Source: Martinezella calliandrae (lineage in GTDB: Bacteria; Pseudomonadota; Alphaproteobacteria; Rhizobiales; Rhizobiaceae). Taken from it: 51,161 nucleotides of DNA. Where the stretch lies: NCBI RefSeq assembly GCF_030272695.1, contig NZ_JARFYN010000049.1, forward strand, positions 1-51,161. The letters are read 5' to 3'. The notes beneath the pieces were generated by a model. The model searched no databases. It saw only the letters and a program-made list of their open reading frames with translations, and was not told where the DNA came from. How positions within the stretch are numbered: position 1 is the stretch's first letter; every line of letters begins with the position of its first letter. Made by a program: the position numbers and the translations under genes. Of the stretch, positions 8,803 to 17,674 are shown in pieces.

Positions 8803-10587
8803 ATGACGGATTTAGTCGACGCCGGCGTTGCAGCCGGCACCGAAGGTAAGCTTATACGCGCGCTCGACTGGAAGGGCGCATTCTGGGTTGCTGCGGGCGT
8901 GCCGCCGCTCGTTCTCTTTTCCATCGGCGGCATCGCGGGTGCGACCGGCAAACTCGCCGTCGCCGTGTGGATCATCTCGATGATCATGGGATTCTTGCAA
9001 TCCTTCACCTACGCGGAAATCGCCGGCATGTTCGGCAACAAATCCGGCGGCGCTTCGGTCTATGGCGCGACCGCGTGGCTGCGCTATTCGAAGTTCATCG
9101 CGCCGCTCTCGGTCTGGTGCAATTGGTTCGCCTGGTCGCCGGTGTTGTCGCTCGGTTGCGCCATCGCAGCCGGCTATATTCTCAATGCTTTTTTCCCGAT
9201 CCCGGCGGCCGATTCGCAGGCGGTTATCGCCTGGATCAGCGCGCATGCCGCTTCCGTTACGGCCGATAGCCCCCGCGTCGCTGAATATATTGCAGCCCAT
9301 GCCGGTACGTCGCCAGAAGACGCCGTCAAGGCCTTGCTCAGTGCTGACGGCGTCGCCGCCTTTACACCGGCGATCCGGAACTGGTCGCTGATCAGCTTCG
9401 GTATCCCTTTCCTCGCAACCGCCAACATCAATGCCACCTTCTTCATCGGCGGCATTCTGATGCTAGTCATCTTCGCGATCCAGCATCGCGGCATTTCGGA
9501 AACGGCAAGTGTCCAGAAATGGCTGGCGATCATCGTTCTCGTGCCACTGCTCGTCATCGGTCTTTATCCGATCATCAGCGGCCAGATCGTTGCCGCGAAC
9601 GTCACCGGCCTCGTGCCGCCGACGGCAGCCTATGCCGGCACGGATGGGACCTGGAGCAATGGTGGTTGGACGCTTTTCCTCGGCGGCCTGTATATCGCAG
9701 CCTGGTCGACCTACGGTTTTGAGACGGCCGTGTGCTATACCCGCGAGCTGAAAAACCCGAAGACTGACACCTTCAAGGCGATCTTCTATTCCGGTCTGGT
9801 CTGCTGCTTGTTCTTCTTCCTCGTGCCCTTCGCCTTTCAGGGCGTGCTCGGCCATGCCGGCATGCTGGCACCGGGCATCGTCGACGGCACCGGCGTCGCC
9901 GAAGCGCTCGGCGGCCTCATCGGCGCCGGCCGCATCGTCACCCAGCTCCTCGTTATCTTGATGATCCTGGCGCTCTTCCTTGCGATCATGACGGCGATGG
10001 CCGGTTCGTCGCGCACGCTCTATCAGGGCTCCAAGGACGGCTGGCTGCCGAAATATCTCGATCATGTCAACGAGAACGGCGCGCCGACCAGGGCGATGTG
10101 GACGGACTTCGCTTTCAATCTCAGCCTTCTGGCGATCGCGTCGGATGCAAGCGGTTATTTCTTCGTGCTCGCCGTCTCCAACGTCGGCTACATCATCTTT
10201 AACTTCCTGAACCTCAATTCGGGTTGGATCCATCGCATCGACTCCGGCCACATCGAACGCCCCTGGAAGGCACCGACCTGGCTGATCGGTCTCAACACAG
10301 TTCTCGCCTTCGTCAACGCGCTCTTCCTCGGTGCCGGCGCCAAAGTGTGGGGCTACGCCAACGCTCTCTGGGTCGGCTTTGCCTTCGCCGCGCTGATCTT
10401 ACCGGTCTTCGCGTATCGACACTATGTGCGCGATGGCGGCAAGTTCCCACCCGGGGCGATGGAGGATCTCGGTCTGGTCGGACAGGATTTGGGTGTAAAG
10501 AAGGCGGGCACTTTGCCGTATGTAGCGCTCGCCGGCGGCCTTGCCATCGTGTTGATCGCCAATTGGATTTTCCAACTGCCGGGGTAG
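8803..10587 (+). CDS. APC-superfamily permease
   Basis: A 594-residue inner-membrane amino-acid/polyamine/organocation-type permease. Hydrophobic segments recur through the chain, for example VAVWIISMIMGFLQSFTYAE, ILMLVIFAIQ, LAIIVLVPLLVIGLYPII, LVCCLFFFLVPFAFQGVL and LLVILMILALFLAIMTAMAG, and the last one precedes SSRTLYQGSKDGWLP, a typical APC loop. ATG 8803 has GGGGAAC upstream; an in-frame ATG at 8731 is the alternative. An approximately 60-residue loop around 125-190 is longer than usual. Its place divergent from tdm suggests uptake of a methylated amine, TMAO or related quaternary amine. That substrate is inferred only. Confidence 0.8.
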   Translation: MTDLVDAGVAAGTEGKLIRALDWKGAFWVAAGVPPLVLFSIGGIAGATGKLAVAVWIISMIMGFLQSFTYAEIAGMFGNKSGGASVYGATAWLRYSKFIAPLSVWCNWFAWSPVLSLGCAIAAGYILNAFFPIPAADSQAVIAWISAHAASVTADSPRVAEYIAAHAGTSPEDAVKALLSADGVAAFTPAIRNWSLISFGIPFLATANINATFFIGGILMLVIFAIQHRGISETASVQKWLAIIVLVPLLVIGLYPIISGQIVAANVTGLVPPTAAYAGTDGTWSNGGWTLFLGGLYIAAWSTYGFETAVCYTRELKNPKTDTFKAIFYSGLVCCLFFFLVPFAFQGVLGHAGMLAPGIVDGTGVAEALGGLIGAGRIVTQLLVILMILALFLAIMTAMAGSSRTLYQGSKDGWLPKYLDHVNENGAPTRAMWTDFAFNLSLLAIASDASGYFFVLAVSNVGYIIFNFLNLNSGWIHRIDSGHIERPWKAPTWLIGLNTVLAFVNALFLGAGAKVWGYANALWVGFAFAALILPVFAYRHYVRDGGKFPPGAMEDLGLVGQDLGVKKAGTLPYVALAGGLAIVLIANWIFQLPG

Positions 10588-10888
10588 GCCGAAGCACCAT
10601 CGCCATTTCCCGTCGACACCTCCATTTATCGTCGGCAGTGGCGAAGCTTGCAAATGATCGGATGGCGTCGAAGGGGTGCCTGCGCGAACCGCAAACACCC
10701 CTTCGGCGCTCCATCCTTCAAAGGCCGGTGCGCCGGCGCCGCCAGTGAGCTGGGCGGAAACCTCGTCGGCACGCTTGGTGAGGGCGCGCGATTGGTCCGT
10801 TCAAGGCGGAAGTTGCGTCAGCACTGAGATTGGCTTGCCAGTCGGGGTGGGTGATTACGTTGGCCAATCAAGCAGGCGGCTCAGATGC
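10588..10888. other. Intergenic stretch with no gene recognised
   Basis: About 300 bases lie between the permease stop and the end of the broken ABC ATPase. Short open frames here have no recognisable motif, and I could not find remnants of the missing C-terminal TOBE region of the ATPase in any minus-strand frame. It may be degraded sequence. Confidence 0.5.
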
Positions 10889-11617
10889 CTAGTTCAATCT
10901 GGCGAATACGCCGTCGGGGCTGGAACTTTCGACGGTCGCAGGCAGAAAATTCATCTTTGGCGAGCCGAGGAAGCCGGCCACGAAGATATTTGCGGGGCGA
11001 TTGTAAAGCTCGAGCGGCGAACCGACCTGCTCGATACAGCCGCCGTTTAGAACGACGATCTTGTCGGCCATGGTCATCGCCTCGATCTGATAGTGCGTGA
11101 CGAAGATAATCGTCGCAGCCAGTCTTTCGTGCAGGCCCATGAGTTCCAGCCGCATGTTGACGCGCAGCGCTACATCGAGGTTGGAAAGCGGTTCATCGAA
11201 CAGAAAGATTTTTGGATTTCGCACGATTGCGCGGCCGATGGCCACGCGCTGGCGTTGACCGCCCGACAGATCCTTCGGCCGGCGGTCCAGCAAATGCGAC
11301 AGCTCCAGAACCTTTGCCGCTTCCTTGACCTTGTGGTCGCGCTCACTCGATGAAACACCGGCAGTTCTGAGCGCGAAACCTATGTTTTCAGTAACAGTCA
11401 TGTGTGGGTAGAGCGCATGGGATTGAAACACCATTGCCAGGCCGCGTCGCGATGGATCGATATTGTTGGCACGAGTACCGTCGATCACAAGATCGCCGCC
11501 GGTGATCTTCTTTAGGCCGGCGATCATGCGCAGAAGTGTGGATTTGCCGCATCCGGAAGGACCAAAGAGAGAGTGTCCGCATCTTCAGGGCTCAAAGACC
11601 CGGGGCGATTTATTCAT
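10889..11617 (-). pseudogene. Broken sugar ABC transporter ATPase (MalK/UgpC-type)
   Basis: The conserved core of a carbohydrate-importer ATPase is intact: Walker A GPSGCGKST (about 11540-11566), a Q-loop FQSHALYPHMTV, signature LSGGQRQRVAIGRA, Walker B IFLFDEPLSNLD and H-loop THYQIEAMT. Both ends are damaged. The likely ATG (11617-11615), coupled to the ROK stop, meets an in-frame TGA after 10 codons. Only about 17 codons separate it from Walker A, where about 35 are normal, implying a deletion and/or frameshift. The C-terminus stops after FARLN at about residue 245 equivalent, so the TOBE regulatory domain of the usual 350-residue protein is absent. The rest of the operon is mostly intact; a shared ATPase elsewhere could energise it. 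Confidence 0.75.
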
Positions 11618-12560
11618 TACTCCTCAGGACGAGACTGGCTGCGCCGATCAGACCTGCATGACCTCCGAGTTGCGCGGGAACGATCGGCACGTCGCGATAG
11701 GCCGGCATGGCGCGATCGCGTATGGTCGCGGTCATGGCTTCCTGCAGGAGGTCGAAGCCGTGCGATATGCCGCCACCCATCACCAGTATGTCCGGGGAGT
11801 AGAGGTGGAGCAGATTGGTAAAGCCGATCCCCAGCCATCGCGCCTCGCCATGAAGCAGCTCGAGGGCTTGCGCGTCGCCTTTTCGCGCCGCTTCAACGAC
11901 GTGCCGTCCGGTCACGTCCGCATCCCCCGACAGTTGGCGCAGCTGCGAACCATCGAACTGTCGGGTGCGTGCCGTTGCCCGTCTGCCAAGAGCCGTCCCT
12001 GAGGCGACCGCTTCGAAACAACCGATCGCACCGCAAAAACACCGCTCCCCCTCGTTTGTGATCGTCATGTGGCCGATTTCCGCCGCCAGACCACGTCTGC
12101 CATGCAAGATCCTCCCATCAACAATCACGCCGCCGCCGATACCGGTCGATACGGTGACGAAAACCATCGACCGCGCACCGCGCCCGGCGCCGTATCGCCA
12201 TTCGCCAAGCGCGGCCGCATTCGCATCGTTTTCGAGCCGAACTGGCAGTTGGAAACGGCTGGAGAGAATGTCAGCCAGCGGAACCTCGTACCATCCGGCC
12301 AAGGTCGGCGGCGCAATAACGATGCCGGCCTCGGGATCGAGGGGGCCGGGCGCGCCGATCCCGATTCCGACAGGAGAAAGATCGGGCGTTTGCGCCAGCA
12401 CTGCACCGGCCAACAACTCGATCTGCTGGATCACGGCAGCCGGACCTTCGGCCGCATGCGTCGGAACGACCGAGAACGACAGAAGGTTTCCCTTGTCGCT
12501 CACGAGAGCGGCGCGAAGCTCCGTTCCGCCAAGATCAAATGCAAGGGCAACCTTTTTCAC
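11610..12560 (-). CDS. ROK-family sugar kinase
   Basis: A 316-residue ROK protein without the N-terminal helix-turn-helix of ROK repressors, so a kinase rather than a regulator. The phosphate-binding DLGGTELRAAL lies near the start. The catalytic aspartate is in LENDANAAALGE (near D113), the sugar-binding EIGH is at about 162-165, and the zinc cluster CFCGAIGCFE is just after. GTG 12560 overlaps the stop of the upstream gene (GTGA) and is preferred to TTG 12563. It probably phosphorylates the hexose or hexose derivative imported by this operon. Family members include glucokinase, N-acetylmannosamine and allose kinases, and the exact sugar cannot be read. Confidence 0.85.
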   Translation of the reverse strand: MKKVALAFDLGGTELRAALVSDKGNLLSFSVVPTHAAEGPAAVIQQIELLAGAVLAQTPDLSPVGIGIGAPGPLDPEAGIVIAPPTLAGWYEVPLADILSSRFQLPVRLENDANAAALGEWRYGAGRGARSMVFVTVSTGIGGGVIVDGRILHGRRGLAAEIGHMTITNEGERCFCGAIGCFEAVASGTALGRRATARTRQFDGSQLRQLSGDADVTGRHVVEAARKGDAQALELLHGEARWLGIGFTNLLHLYSPDILVMGGGISHGFDLLQEAMTATIRDRAMPAYRDVPIVPAQLGGHAGLIGAASLVLRSNE

Positions 12561-13282
12561 CAAACGCGGCTCTCCAATCCATGCAGCCAGGCGATCCGAT
12601 CACCGAGGTTCTTGTCGCCGAACGCGAGCGATCCGAGGACGACGGTTTGCGCTCCGGCTTGTCGCAGAAGCGGCACGGTCTGTTCGCGAATGCCGCCATC
12701 GGCAGCCAAGATGACTTGATTTTCCCGGCCGGTCTGCTTCAGCAGCGAGCGCGCCTCGATCAGCCGGTCGCAGGCATTTTCGGAAAGGCTTTGCCCTTTG
12801 ACGCCGATCGAGGTGCCAAGCAGGGTCACGAAGGCGACATGGTCGATGAATGGCCGGACCACCGAGACCGGCGTTTCGAGCCGCAGCACGACGCCAGCCG
12901 CCGCGCCGAGTTTCTTGGCAAGCGCGATCGCACGCAAGCCCGCCTCACCATTCTCGGCATGAACGCTGATAAGATCGGCACCCGCCTCGATGAATTGGCG
13001 CGTCTGTTCCTCGACGATTTCAGCTTCGACCATCAGATGAACGTGGATCGGCCTTTCGGTTGCCTTGGCGATACGCGCAACGAAATCCGGAAAGAACAGG
13101 AAGCCCGGGGTAAAGCGCGCATCGGCGACATCGATATGATGCAGGTCGGCATAGGGCTCTATGCGCCGAAGATCAGCCTCCATGTTGGCGAGGTCGGCCG
13201 ACCACAGCGAGAATTCGCCGAGCAGCCGATTGCGAGGAAGTGCTGCGATGGCCGCCGGGCCTGAAAGAGTCTTGAGTGTCAT
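12557..13282 (-). CDS. Ribulose-phosphate 3-epimerase family protein
   Basis: A 241-residue TIM-barrel protein with epimerase landmarks: HHIDVADARFTPGF (metal-binding H and D), HVHLMVE, ISVHAEN and LAADGGI, the last carrying the second catalytic aspartate region. Housekeeping Rpe is about 225 residues and reads HLDVMDGHFVPN, so this is a divergent paralogue, possibly a D-allulose-6-phosphate 3-epimerase-like or other ketose-phosphate epimerase. It starts in a TGA/ATG overlap with the hydrolase upstream and its stop overlaps the ROK start, so it is translationally coupled. Together with the ROK kinase it suggests a phosphorylated ketohexose intermediate. Substrate assignment is inference. Confidence 0.78.
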   Translation of the reverse strand: MTLKTLSGPAAIAALPRNRLLGEFSLWSADLANMEADLRRIEPYADLHHIDVADARFTPGFLFFPDFVARIAKATERPIHVHLMVEAEIVEEQTRQFIEAGADLISVHAENGEAGLRAIALAKKLGAAAGVVLRLETPVSVVRPFIDHVAFVTLLGTSIGVKGQSLSENACDRLIEARSLLKQTGRENQVILAADGGIREQTVPLLRQAGAQTVVLGSLAFGDKNLGDRIAWLHGLESRVW

Positions 13283-14109
13283 GATGAAAAGAGGCTCCGG
13301 ATGGACTTCGTTGCAAGGAAAGTGGCGATCGCGTCTTGAACTTCGGCGAAATGCCGTGCCCTATCGGCCGCCTTGGGAGCGACTTCGACAAAGCTTGCGC
13401 CGGGAATGGTATCTGCGAGAGCACGTGCACAAGCGAGCGGATGGATAGCATCCTGTTCGCTCCCGATGACAAGGGCAGGGACGGTGAGCGCGGCGGTTGC
13501 CGCTTGCGACACACCCGGGCCGTCAGCCGCGATATCGCCCAGCACCGATGCGAACGCGACGGCATTCGGCCGGTCGAAATAGCTGATGAGGGAGGCGAAG
13601 TTGTCGGGCGCGTTCACGCGCACCTCCATGCCGATCTGCGAACCGGCGAAGCGCTCCTTGGCTTGGGCAATCGGATGGGAGCGGAGCAAGGCCGCGACAG
13701 CGCGAACCGGCTCCAGATTGGCTGGTGCGGCGGTAAAGCTCCAGGCCGGACGGACAAGAACGAGGGCCGCGACACGGTGCGGGTGGAGATGAGCGAGATA
13801 GAGCGCAACTGCCGCCCCCATGGAAATGCCGCCGGCGACAAAGCGATCAAATCCGCGATCCGTTGCCGCGGCCAGCGCGTCCTCGGCAAACATCCGAAGC
13901 GAAAAGGGCCTGACGTCGCCAAGCGATGATGCGCCATGTCCGCGGCATTCGACCGTGATGCGCCGCACCGCTCCATCGGATGGAAAGGTCTGCGCAACCT
14001 GCGCCTCATCGCCGCCCAGGCCGTGCTGGAAGAGGACGGGCAGCCCTTGCCCGCTGTCGAAAACAGCAAGGCTGACATTGCCGCGCATGAAGCCCGTTGC
14101 AGCCCCCAT
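13279..14109 (-). CDS. Alpha/beta-hydrolase
   Basis: A 276-residue alpha/beta-fold hydrolase. HGLGG forms the oxyanion-hole region, GGISMGAAVALYLA carries the nucleophile serine (GxSxG), and ALVIGSEQDAIHP includes the acid residue. A downstream histidine in the last 40 residues would complete the triad. It resembles 3-oxoadipate enol-lactonase-like and general lactonase or esterase members. In a sugar-oxidation operon beside a Gfo/Idh/MocA dehydrogenase, cleavage of a sugar lactone or ester is a plausible role. Its start overlaps the isomerase stop by one base and its stop overlaps the epimerase start, consistent with one polycistron. Confidence 0.75.
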   Translation of the reverse strand: MGAATGFMRGNVSLAVFDSGQGLPVLFQHGLGGDEAQVAQTFPSDGAVRRITVECRGHGASSLGDVRPFSLRMFAEDALAAATDRGFDRFVAGGISMGAAVALYLAHLHPHRVAALVLVRPAWSFTAAPANLEPVRAVAALLRSHPIAQAKERFAGSQIGMEVRVNAPDNFASLISYFDRPNAVAFASVLGDIAADGPGVSQAATAALTVPALVIGSEQDAIHPLACARALADTIPGASFVEVAPKAADRARHFAEVQDAIATFLATKSIRSLFSS

Positions 14110-14927
14110 CAGACTAGTTCCTTGAGAAAGGCCCCCACCTGCGGAGCCTCCGCTGCCGAAAGGCCGTGCGTGACGAGCGGACCGTCGAAACCTACCGAGC
14201 GCAGCCGCGCGATAAAGCCGGGGAAATCCACCACGCCCGTCCCCGCAGTCGCAAAGCGCCCGTCGGCGTGGCGATCTTTGGCATGCGCCATGGCGATATG
14301 CCCGGCTGCTGTCTCCACAGCGCGCCCGACAATGGCGCGCGCTTCCCCTGGCGTCGCGCTTTCAAAGAGGTTGGCAGGGTCGAGGACGATGCGCAGCCTT
14401 TCCGATCTCATCTCGGCAATCAACCGCGTGGCGTCCGCAGCCGATGTCACGATATTCGCTTGCTCGGGCTCGATGCCGAGATCGACGCCATGGGCCTCCG
14501 CCAGCGCCAGCGCTTTCGACATTTCCGTTGCCATGTCCATCCAGGCGGCCGGGTCGGTGTTGTCAGGGTGGTGCGCCCACTGATCGCTGGGATGGCGCGT
14601 GCCGGTGCAAAGTGTGACGAGTGGGATCGAAAGTGCCGCCGCCGTCTCGATGACGACGGCGAGCTGAACGAGGCCTTTTTGACGTACCGACGGGTCGGGA
14701 TGGGCCATGTTGTAGGTACCGGACAAGGCGGCGAGCGTAACGCCCGTCGCTTGCGCTGCCGCCCGGGTTGCCGTCACCAAAGATGCTGGCACGGCGTCTG
14801 GCATCGAGGCCAGCCCGCAGCAGGCGAGGTTGAACTGCGTGCCGGCATATCCGCTGTCGTGCACCGCAGATAGCACGTTCAGGGGATCGGTCCCGGGAAA
14901 AGTCTTGGCGAAGATCCCGACCTGCAT
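14109..14927 (-). CDS. Sugar phosphate isomerase/epimerase (AP-endonuclease-2 TIM barrel)
   Basis: A 272-residue xylose-isomerase-like TIM barrel. GIFAKTFPGTDPLNVLSAVHDSGY is a typical first strand/helix, split here into MQVGIFAKTFPGTDP and LNVLSAVHDSGY. Candidate metal ligands occur in DLGIEPE, RIVLDPANLF and HAKDR. The ATG at 14927 overlaps the preceding TGA by one base; the TTG just upstream is less likely. This is the second such isomerase in the operon, after 16015-16833, suggesting two consecutive ketose/keto-inositol-type rearrangements or related substrates. The family (IolE, IolI, tagatose 3-epimerase and others) is too broad for a specific reaction. Confidence 0.78.
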   Translation of the reverse strand: MQVGIFAKTFPGTDPLNVLSAVHDSGYAGTQFNLACCGLASMPDAVPASLVTATRAAAQATGVTLAALSGTYNMAHPDPSVRQKGLVQLAVVIETAAALSIPLVTLCTGTRHPSDQWAHHPDNTDPAAWMDMATEMSKALALAEAHGVDLGIEPEQANIVTSAADATRLIAEMRSERLRIVLDPANLFESATPGEARAIVGRAVETAAGHIAMAHAKDRHADGRFATAGTGVVDFPGFIARLRSVGFDGPLVTHGLSAAEAPQVGAFLKELV

Positions 14928-16003
14928 CAAACGGCTCCCGTCACGGCCGCGAGCTCGACACGCTCGCCGCTCTCAACCGACCGCGCGATCGCCACCATCG
15001 CCCGGATCGAGGCGATACCGTCTTCGACATTGGCGCCCTGCATGGGAGCGCCTTTCAGCGCGGTATCGGCGAGGCCTTCGAGCTGCCGGCGGAAGAAATG
15101 CCCGTCCGCGCCGAGCGGCTTCCTGGTCGTTGCATCCTTCTCATGAAAGATCTCGACTTCGCTGGAGCGGAAATACCAGGGATTGAAGGTCTTTGCGAGC
15201 ACGGAGCCATTTTCGCCATAAAGCTGGAAACCCTCGTGCCAATCCATGCGGACTGCGACGGTGAGATCGAGATGGCCGAGGGCGCCATTGGCGAATTCGG
15301 TTTCCGCAAACCAGCAATAGGCTCCGGCACGCTCTAGCAGGCGGGCGCGCACGGCGACGATATCGCCGCAGAAGAAGCGGGCGGTGTCGACCAGATGGGA
15401 GCCATGCGCCAGCATGAAATATTGCCTGAGATCGGCTTTTAGATTGCCGGCCGGCTTGCGCGCAAGCTTGCTGGTGATGGGAAGCGGCTGCACCGCATCG
15501 GTGTTAGTATAGCGGTGGGTGGAGTCGCAATACCATGCCTTCAGCGCCAGGATCTGACCGATGTCATCGCGGACGAAGTCACGGGCGGCCTGAAGAGCGG
15601 GATCAAAGCGCTTCATGTGCCCGACCTGCAGGATCTTGCCGGAGCGTTTGACGGCTTCGGCAAGCTGCTCGCCTTCCTCGACCGAAACGCCGATCGGCTT
15701 TTCGCAGAGCACGTGCTTGCCGGCTTCGAGCGCCTTGATGGACATCGGCACATGATAGGCGTCCGAGGTGGCGACGATGACCGCCTCCAAGTTAGGGTCG
15801 GCCAGCATAGCGTCGTAGTCGCTGAACATTTTCTGCGGCTCATAGGTCGCGCCCATGCGCGCGAGCAGATCGGGTGCTGCATCGCAGATTGCGTAGAGAT
15901 CGGCATTCCTAGCCTTCACGCAGGATTCCAGATGCGCAAACTGGGCAATCGGCCCACAGCCGAGGACACCAACGCGAAGCCGGCGATTTTCCTTCTCGAT
16001 CAT
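14927..16003 (-). CDS. Gfo/Idh/MocA-family dehydrogenase
   Basis: A 358-residue NAD(P)-dependent sugar or inositol dehydrogenase. The Rossmann motif GVLGCGPIAQFAHL is at the N-terminus and the catalytic-domain marker CEKPIGVS (EKP) follows at about residue 98. The C-terminal part has the expected alpha/beta fold sequence with HGSHLVDTARFF. ATG 16003 was chosen over the far upstream ATG because GAGGAAGAGG sits before it and the Rossmann fold begins at once. Such enzymes oxidise or reduce cyclic polyols, aldoses or their derivatives. It is flanked by two TIM-barrel isomerases, a combination common in rhizobial polyol and inositol-like catabolism. Confidence 0.85.
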   Translation of the reverse strand: MIEKENRRLRVGVLGCGPIAQFAHLESCVKARNADLYAICDAAPDLLARMGATYEPQKMFSDYDAMLADPNLEAVIVATSDAYHVPMSIKALEAGKHVLCEKPIGVSVEEGEQLAEAVKRSGKILQVGHMKRFDPALQAARDFVRDDIGQILALKAWYCDSTHRYTNTDAVQPLPITSKLARKPAGNLKADLRQYFMLAHGSHLVDTARFFCGDIVAVRARLLERAGAYCWFAETEFANGALGHLDLTVAVRMDWHEGFQLYGENGSVLAKTFNPWYFRSSEVEIFHEKDATTRKPLGADGHFFRRQLEGLADTALKGAPMQGANVEDGIASIRAMVAIARSVESGERVELAAVTGAV

Positions 16004-16014
16004 GATCCTCTTCC

Positions 16015-16833
16015 TCAAGCGCCGTAGTCGCGCATCGTTTCGCGGTTGGCCTTTATGGCTGCGGCAGGGTCGGTAGCGGCCGTCCCGGATTCTTCTTCCA
16101 GCACCAACCATCCGTTAAAGCGTGGCGCCTGTGCGACGAGATCGAGCACTGCCGGCGTATCGAGAACGCCTTTGCCGAGCATTGCCCATCGGTCGTTCGC
16201 ATCGACGTCCTTGAGGTGCAGATAGCGAATGCGATCCTGGTAGGTTCGCATCGTATCGAGGATATCATCGTGTCCGCGCAGGATGTGACCGGTATCGGGA
16301 ACCCAGCCGACCAATGCGGGATCGAGCAGCGCGAAGATCCGATCGTAGTCCGTGCGATCGAAGAGCAGGGTGTTGTGATGCGAACTCGGATGGACGGCGA
16401 CCTCGACGCCGGATGCTTTACCAAGCGCGCCGGCGCGATTGTAGAACTCGGCAGCGACAGCGAACTTGTCATTACGTGACCCGTCCGAGACGATCGTTGC
16501 CGAGCCGATCGAGACAAACGCGCCAGGAAACTGTGCCGCGTGGTCGATCCAGCGTTGGGCTGTCGCCAGATCCTTTTCCATCGCGTCGGCGACCGTGAAG
16601 CCGCTTTTGGAGCCGAAAGCCAGGGATACGAGCTGCAACCCAACATCTCTCAGAGCCCTGGCGAATTCGCTGGGCTTTGCAGCATAATGACCGATCATCG
16701 TGTCTGTGATTTCGATACCCGAATAACCGCCGGCGGAAATGGCCGCGAGCAGGTCGTCGGGCGTTCCAGTCCAGGCGTTGCCAAGCATTTCCCATGTGAA
16801 TGTCTGGCAGCCGACCTTAAAATCCTTGGTCAT
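16015..16833 (-). CDS. Sugar phosphate isomerase/epimerase (IolE/IolI-like)
   Basis: A 272-residue TIM-barrel protein beginning KVGCQTFTWEM, typical of the IolE/IolI/tagatose-3-epimerase superfamily. Metal-binding candidates are in GIEITDT, VEVAVHPSSHHN, GWVPDTGHILRG, YLHLKDV and LEEES, in the order seen in this fold. It follows the permease gene with a 4-base gap and precedes the dehydrogenase, so it is part of the same operon. Likely an isomerase, epimerase or dehydratase on an imported polyol or keto-sugar. I cannot distinguish between these. Confidence 0.8.
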   Translation of the reverse strand: MTKDFKVGCQTFTWEMLGNAWTGTPDDLLAAISAGGYSGIEITDTMIGHYAAKPSEFARALRDVGLQLVSLAFGSKSGFTVADAMEKDLATAQRWIDHAAQFPGAFVSIGSATIVSDGSRNDKFAVAAEFYNRAGALGKASGVEVAVHPSSHHNTLLFDRTDYDRIFALLDPALVGWVPDTGHILRGHDDILDTMRTYQDRIRYLHLKDVDANDRWAMLGKGVLDTPAVLDLVAQAPRFNGWLVLEEESGTAATDPAAAIKANRETMRDYGA

Positions 16834-16837
16834 ATCA

Positions 16838-17674
16838 CTATTCCTTGATTCCGCCCTGTGTCAGGCCTTCGATGATGTGCCGTTGGAAAAAGAGGACCAA
16901 CACAATCAGCGGCACAGTCACGACCGCCGAGGCGGCAGCGATGTCTCCCCAGGGCACGTAATACTGGTTGGTGAAATTGGCGATGCCCACCGGAATGGTC
17001 TGGCTGTCGCTGTCGGATGTGAATGCGAGCGCGAACAGAAACTCGTTCCAGGCGGTGATGAAGGCAAGCAGACCGGTCGTTACGAGGCTCGGAAGCGACA
17101 TCGGCAGGATGATATGCCAGAGCAGCCCGATCACGCCCACGCCGTCCATGCGCGCGGCTTCGTCGATTTCTCGCGGGAGCGTTTCAAAATAGCCGAACAG
17201 AACCCAGGTCACGAGCGGCAGCCCTAGCGCCAGATAGGTGATGATCAATGCTCTGTAGGTATCCAAAAGTCCGAGGTCGGAGGCGATCAAATAGAGCGGT
17301 CCGACAAGCGCGATCTGCGGAAACATCGAGACCGACAGGATCACCATGAGGATACCAAATCGTCCCTTCACGTCGAGACGCGAAAGCGCAAACGCGGCTA
17401 GAGAACCGACGATCAGGCAGAGAGCCGTGGTGGCGAGCGATACGACCAGCGAGTTCAGCACGTAGTGGTGCAGGCCCTTTTCGACGAAGGCATTGTAATA
17501 ATGCTCCAGCGTGAACGGATGCGGGATGAGCGAAGGCGTTCCTTCCGTCAGCGCCTTGTCGAGCTGTAACGAGGTTGAAAACTGCCAAAGGAACGGGCCG
17601 GCGGACCAAACGAGAATGAGGAGCGCGCCGGCGTAGATCATGACGCTTTGAAGAGGGGAGCGGGTGCCGTTCAT
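16838..17674 (-). CDS. Carbohydrate ABC transporter permease, MalG type
   Basis: A 278-residue inner-membrane permease with about six hydrophobic segments, the first at 10-30 (SVMIYAGALLILVWSAGPFLW). The cytoplasmic EAA loop that docks on the ATPase reads EAARMDGVGVIGLLWHIILP, near residue 190. The length fits MalG/LacG/UgpE-family subunits of CUT1 importers. Its ATG overlaps the stop of the partner permease gene (ATGA), the usual coupling for these heterodimers. The ATPase expected to bind this EAA loop is the broken gene at the end of the operon. Confidence 0.9.
   Translation of the reverse strand: MNGTRSPLQSVMIYAGALLILVWSAGPFLWQFSTSLQLDKALTEGTPSLIPHPFTLEHYYNAFVEKGLHHYVLNSLVVSLATTALCLIVGSLAAFALSRLDVKGRFGILMVILSVSMFPQIALVGPLYLIASDLGLLDTYRALIITYLALGLPLVTWVLFGYFETLPREIDEAARMDGVGVIGLLWHIILPMSLPSLVTTGLLAFITAWNEFLFALAFTSDSDSQTIPVGIANFTNQYYVPWGDIAAASAVVTVPLIVLVLFFQRHIIEGLTQGGIKE

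Noticed and set aside
9463..10251. 262-codon minus-strand open frame opposite the APC permease
   Set aside because: Acidic/basic alternating composition typical of antisense of hydrophobic helices; no motif.
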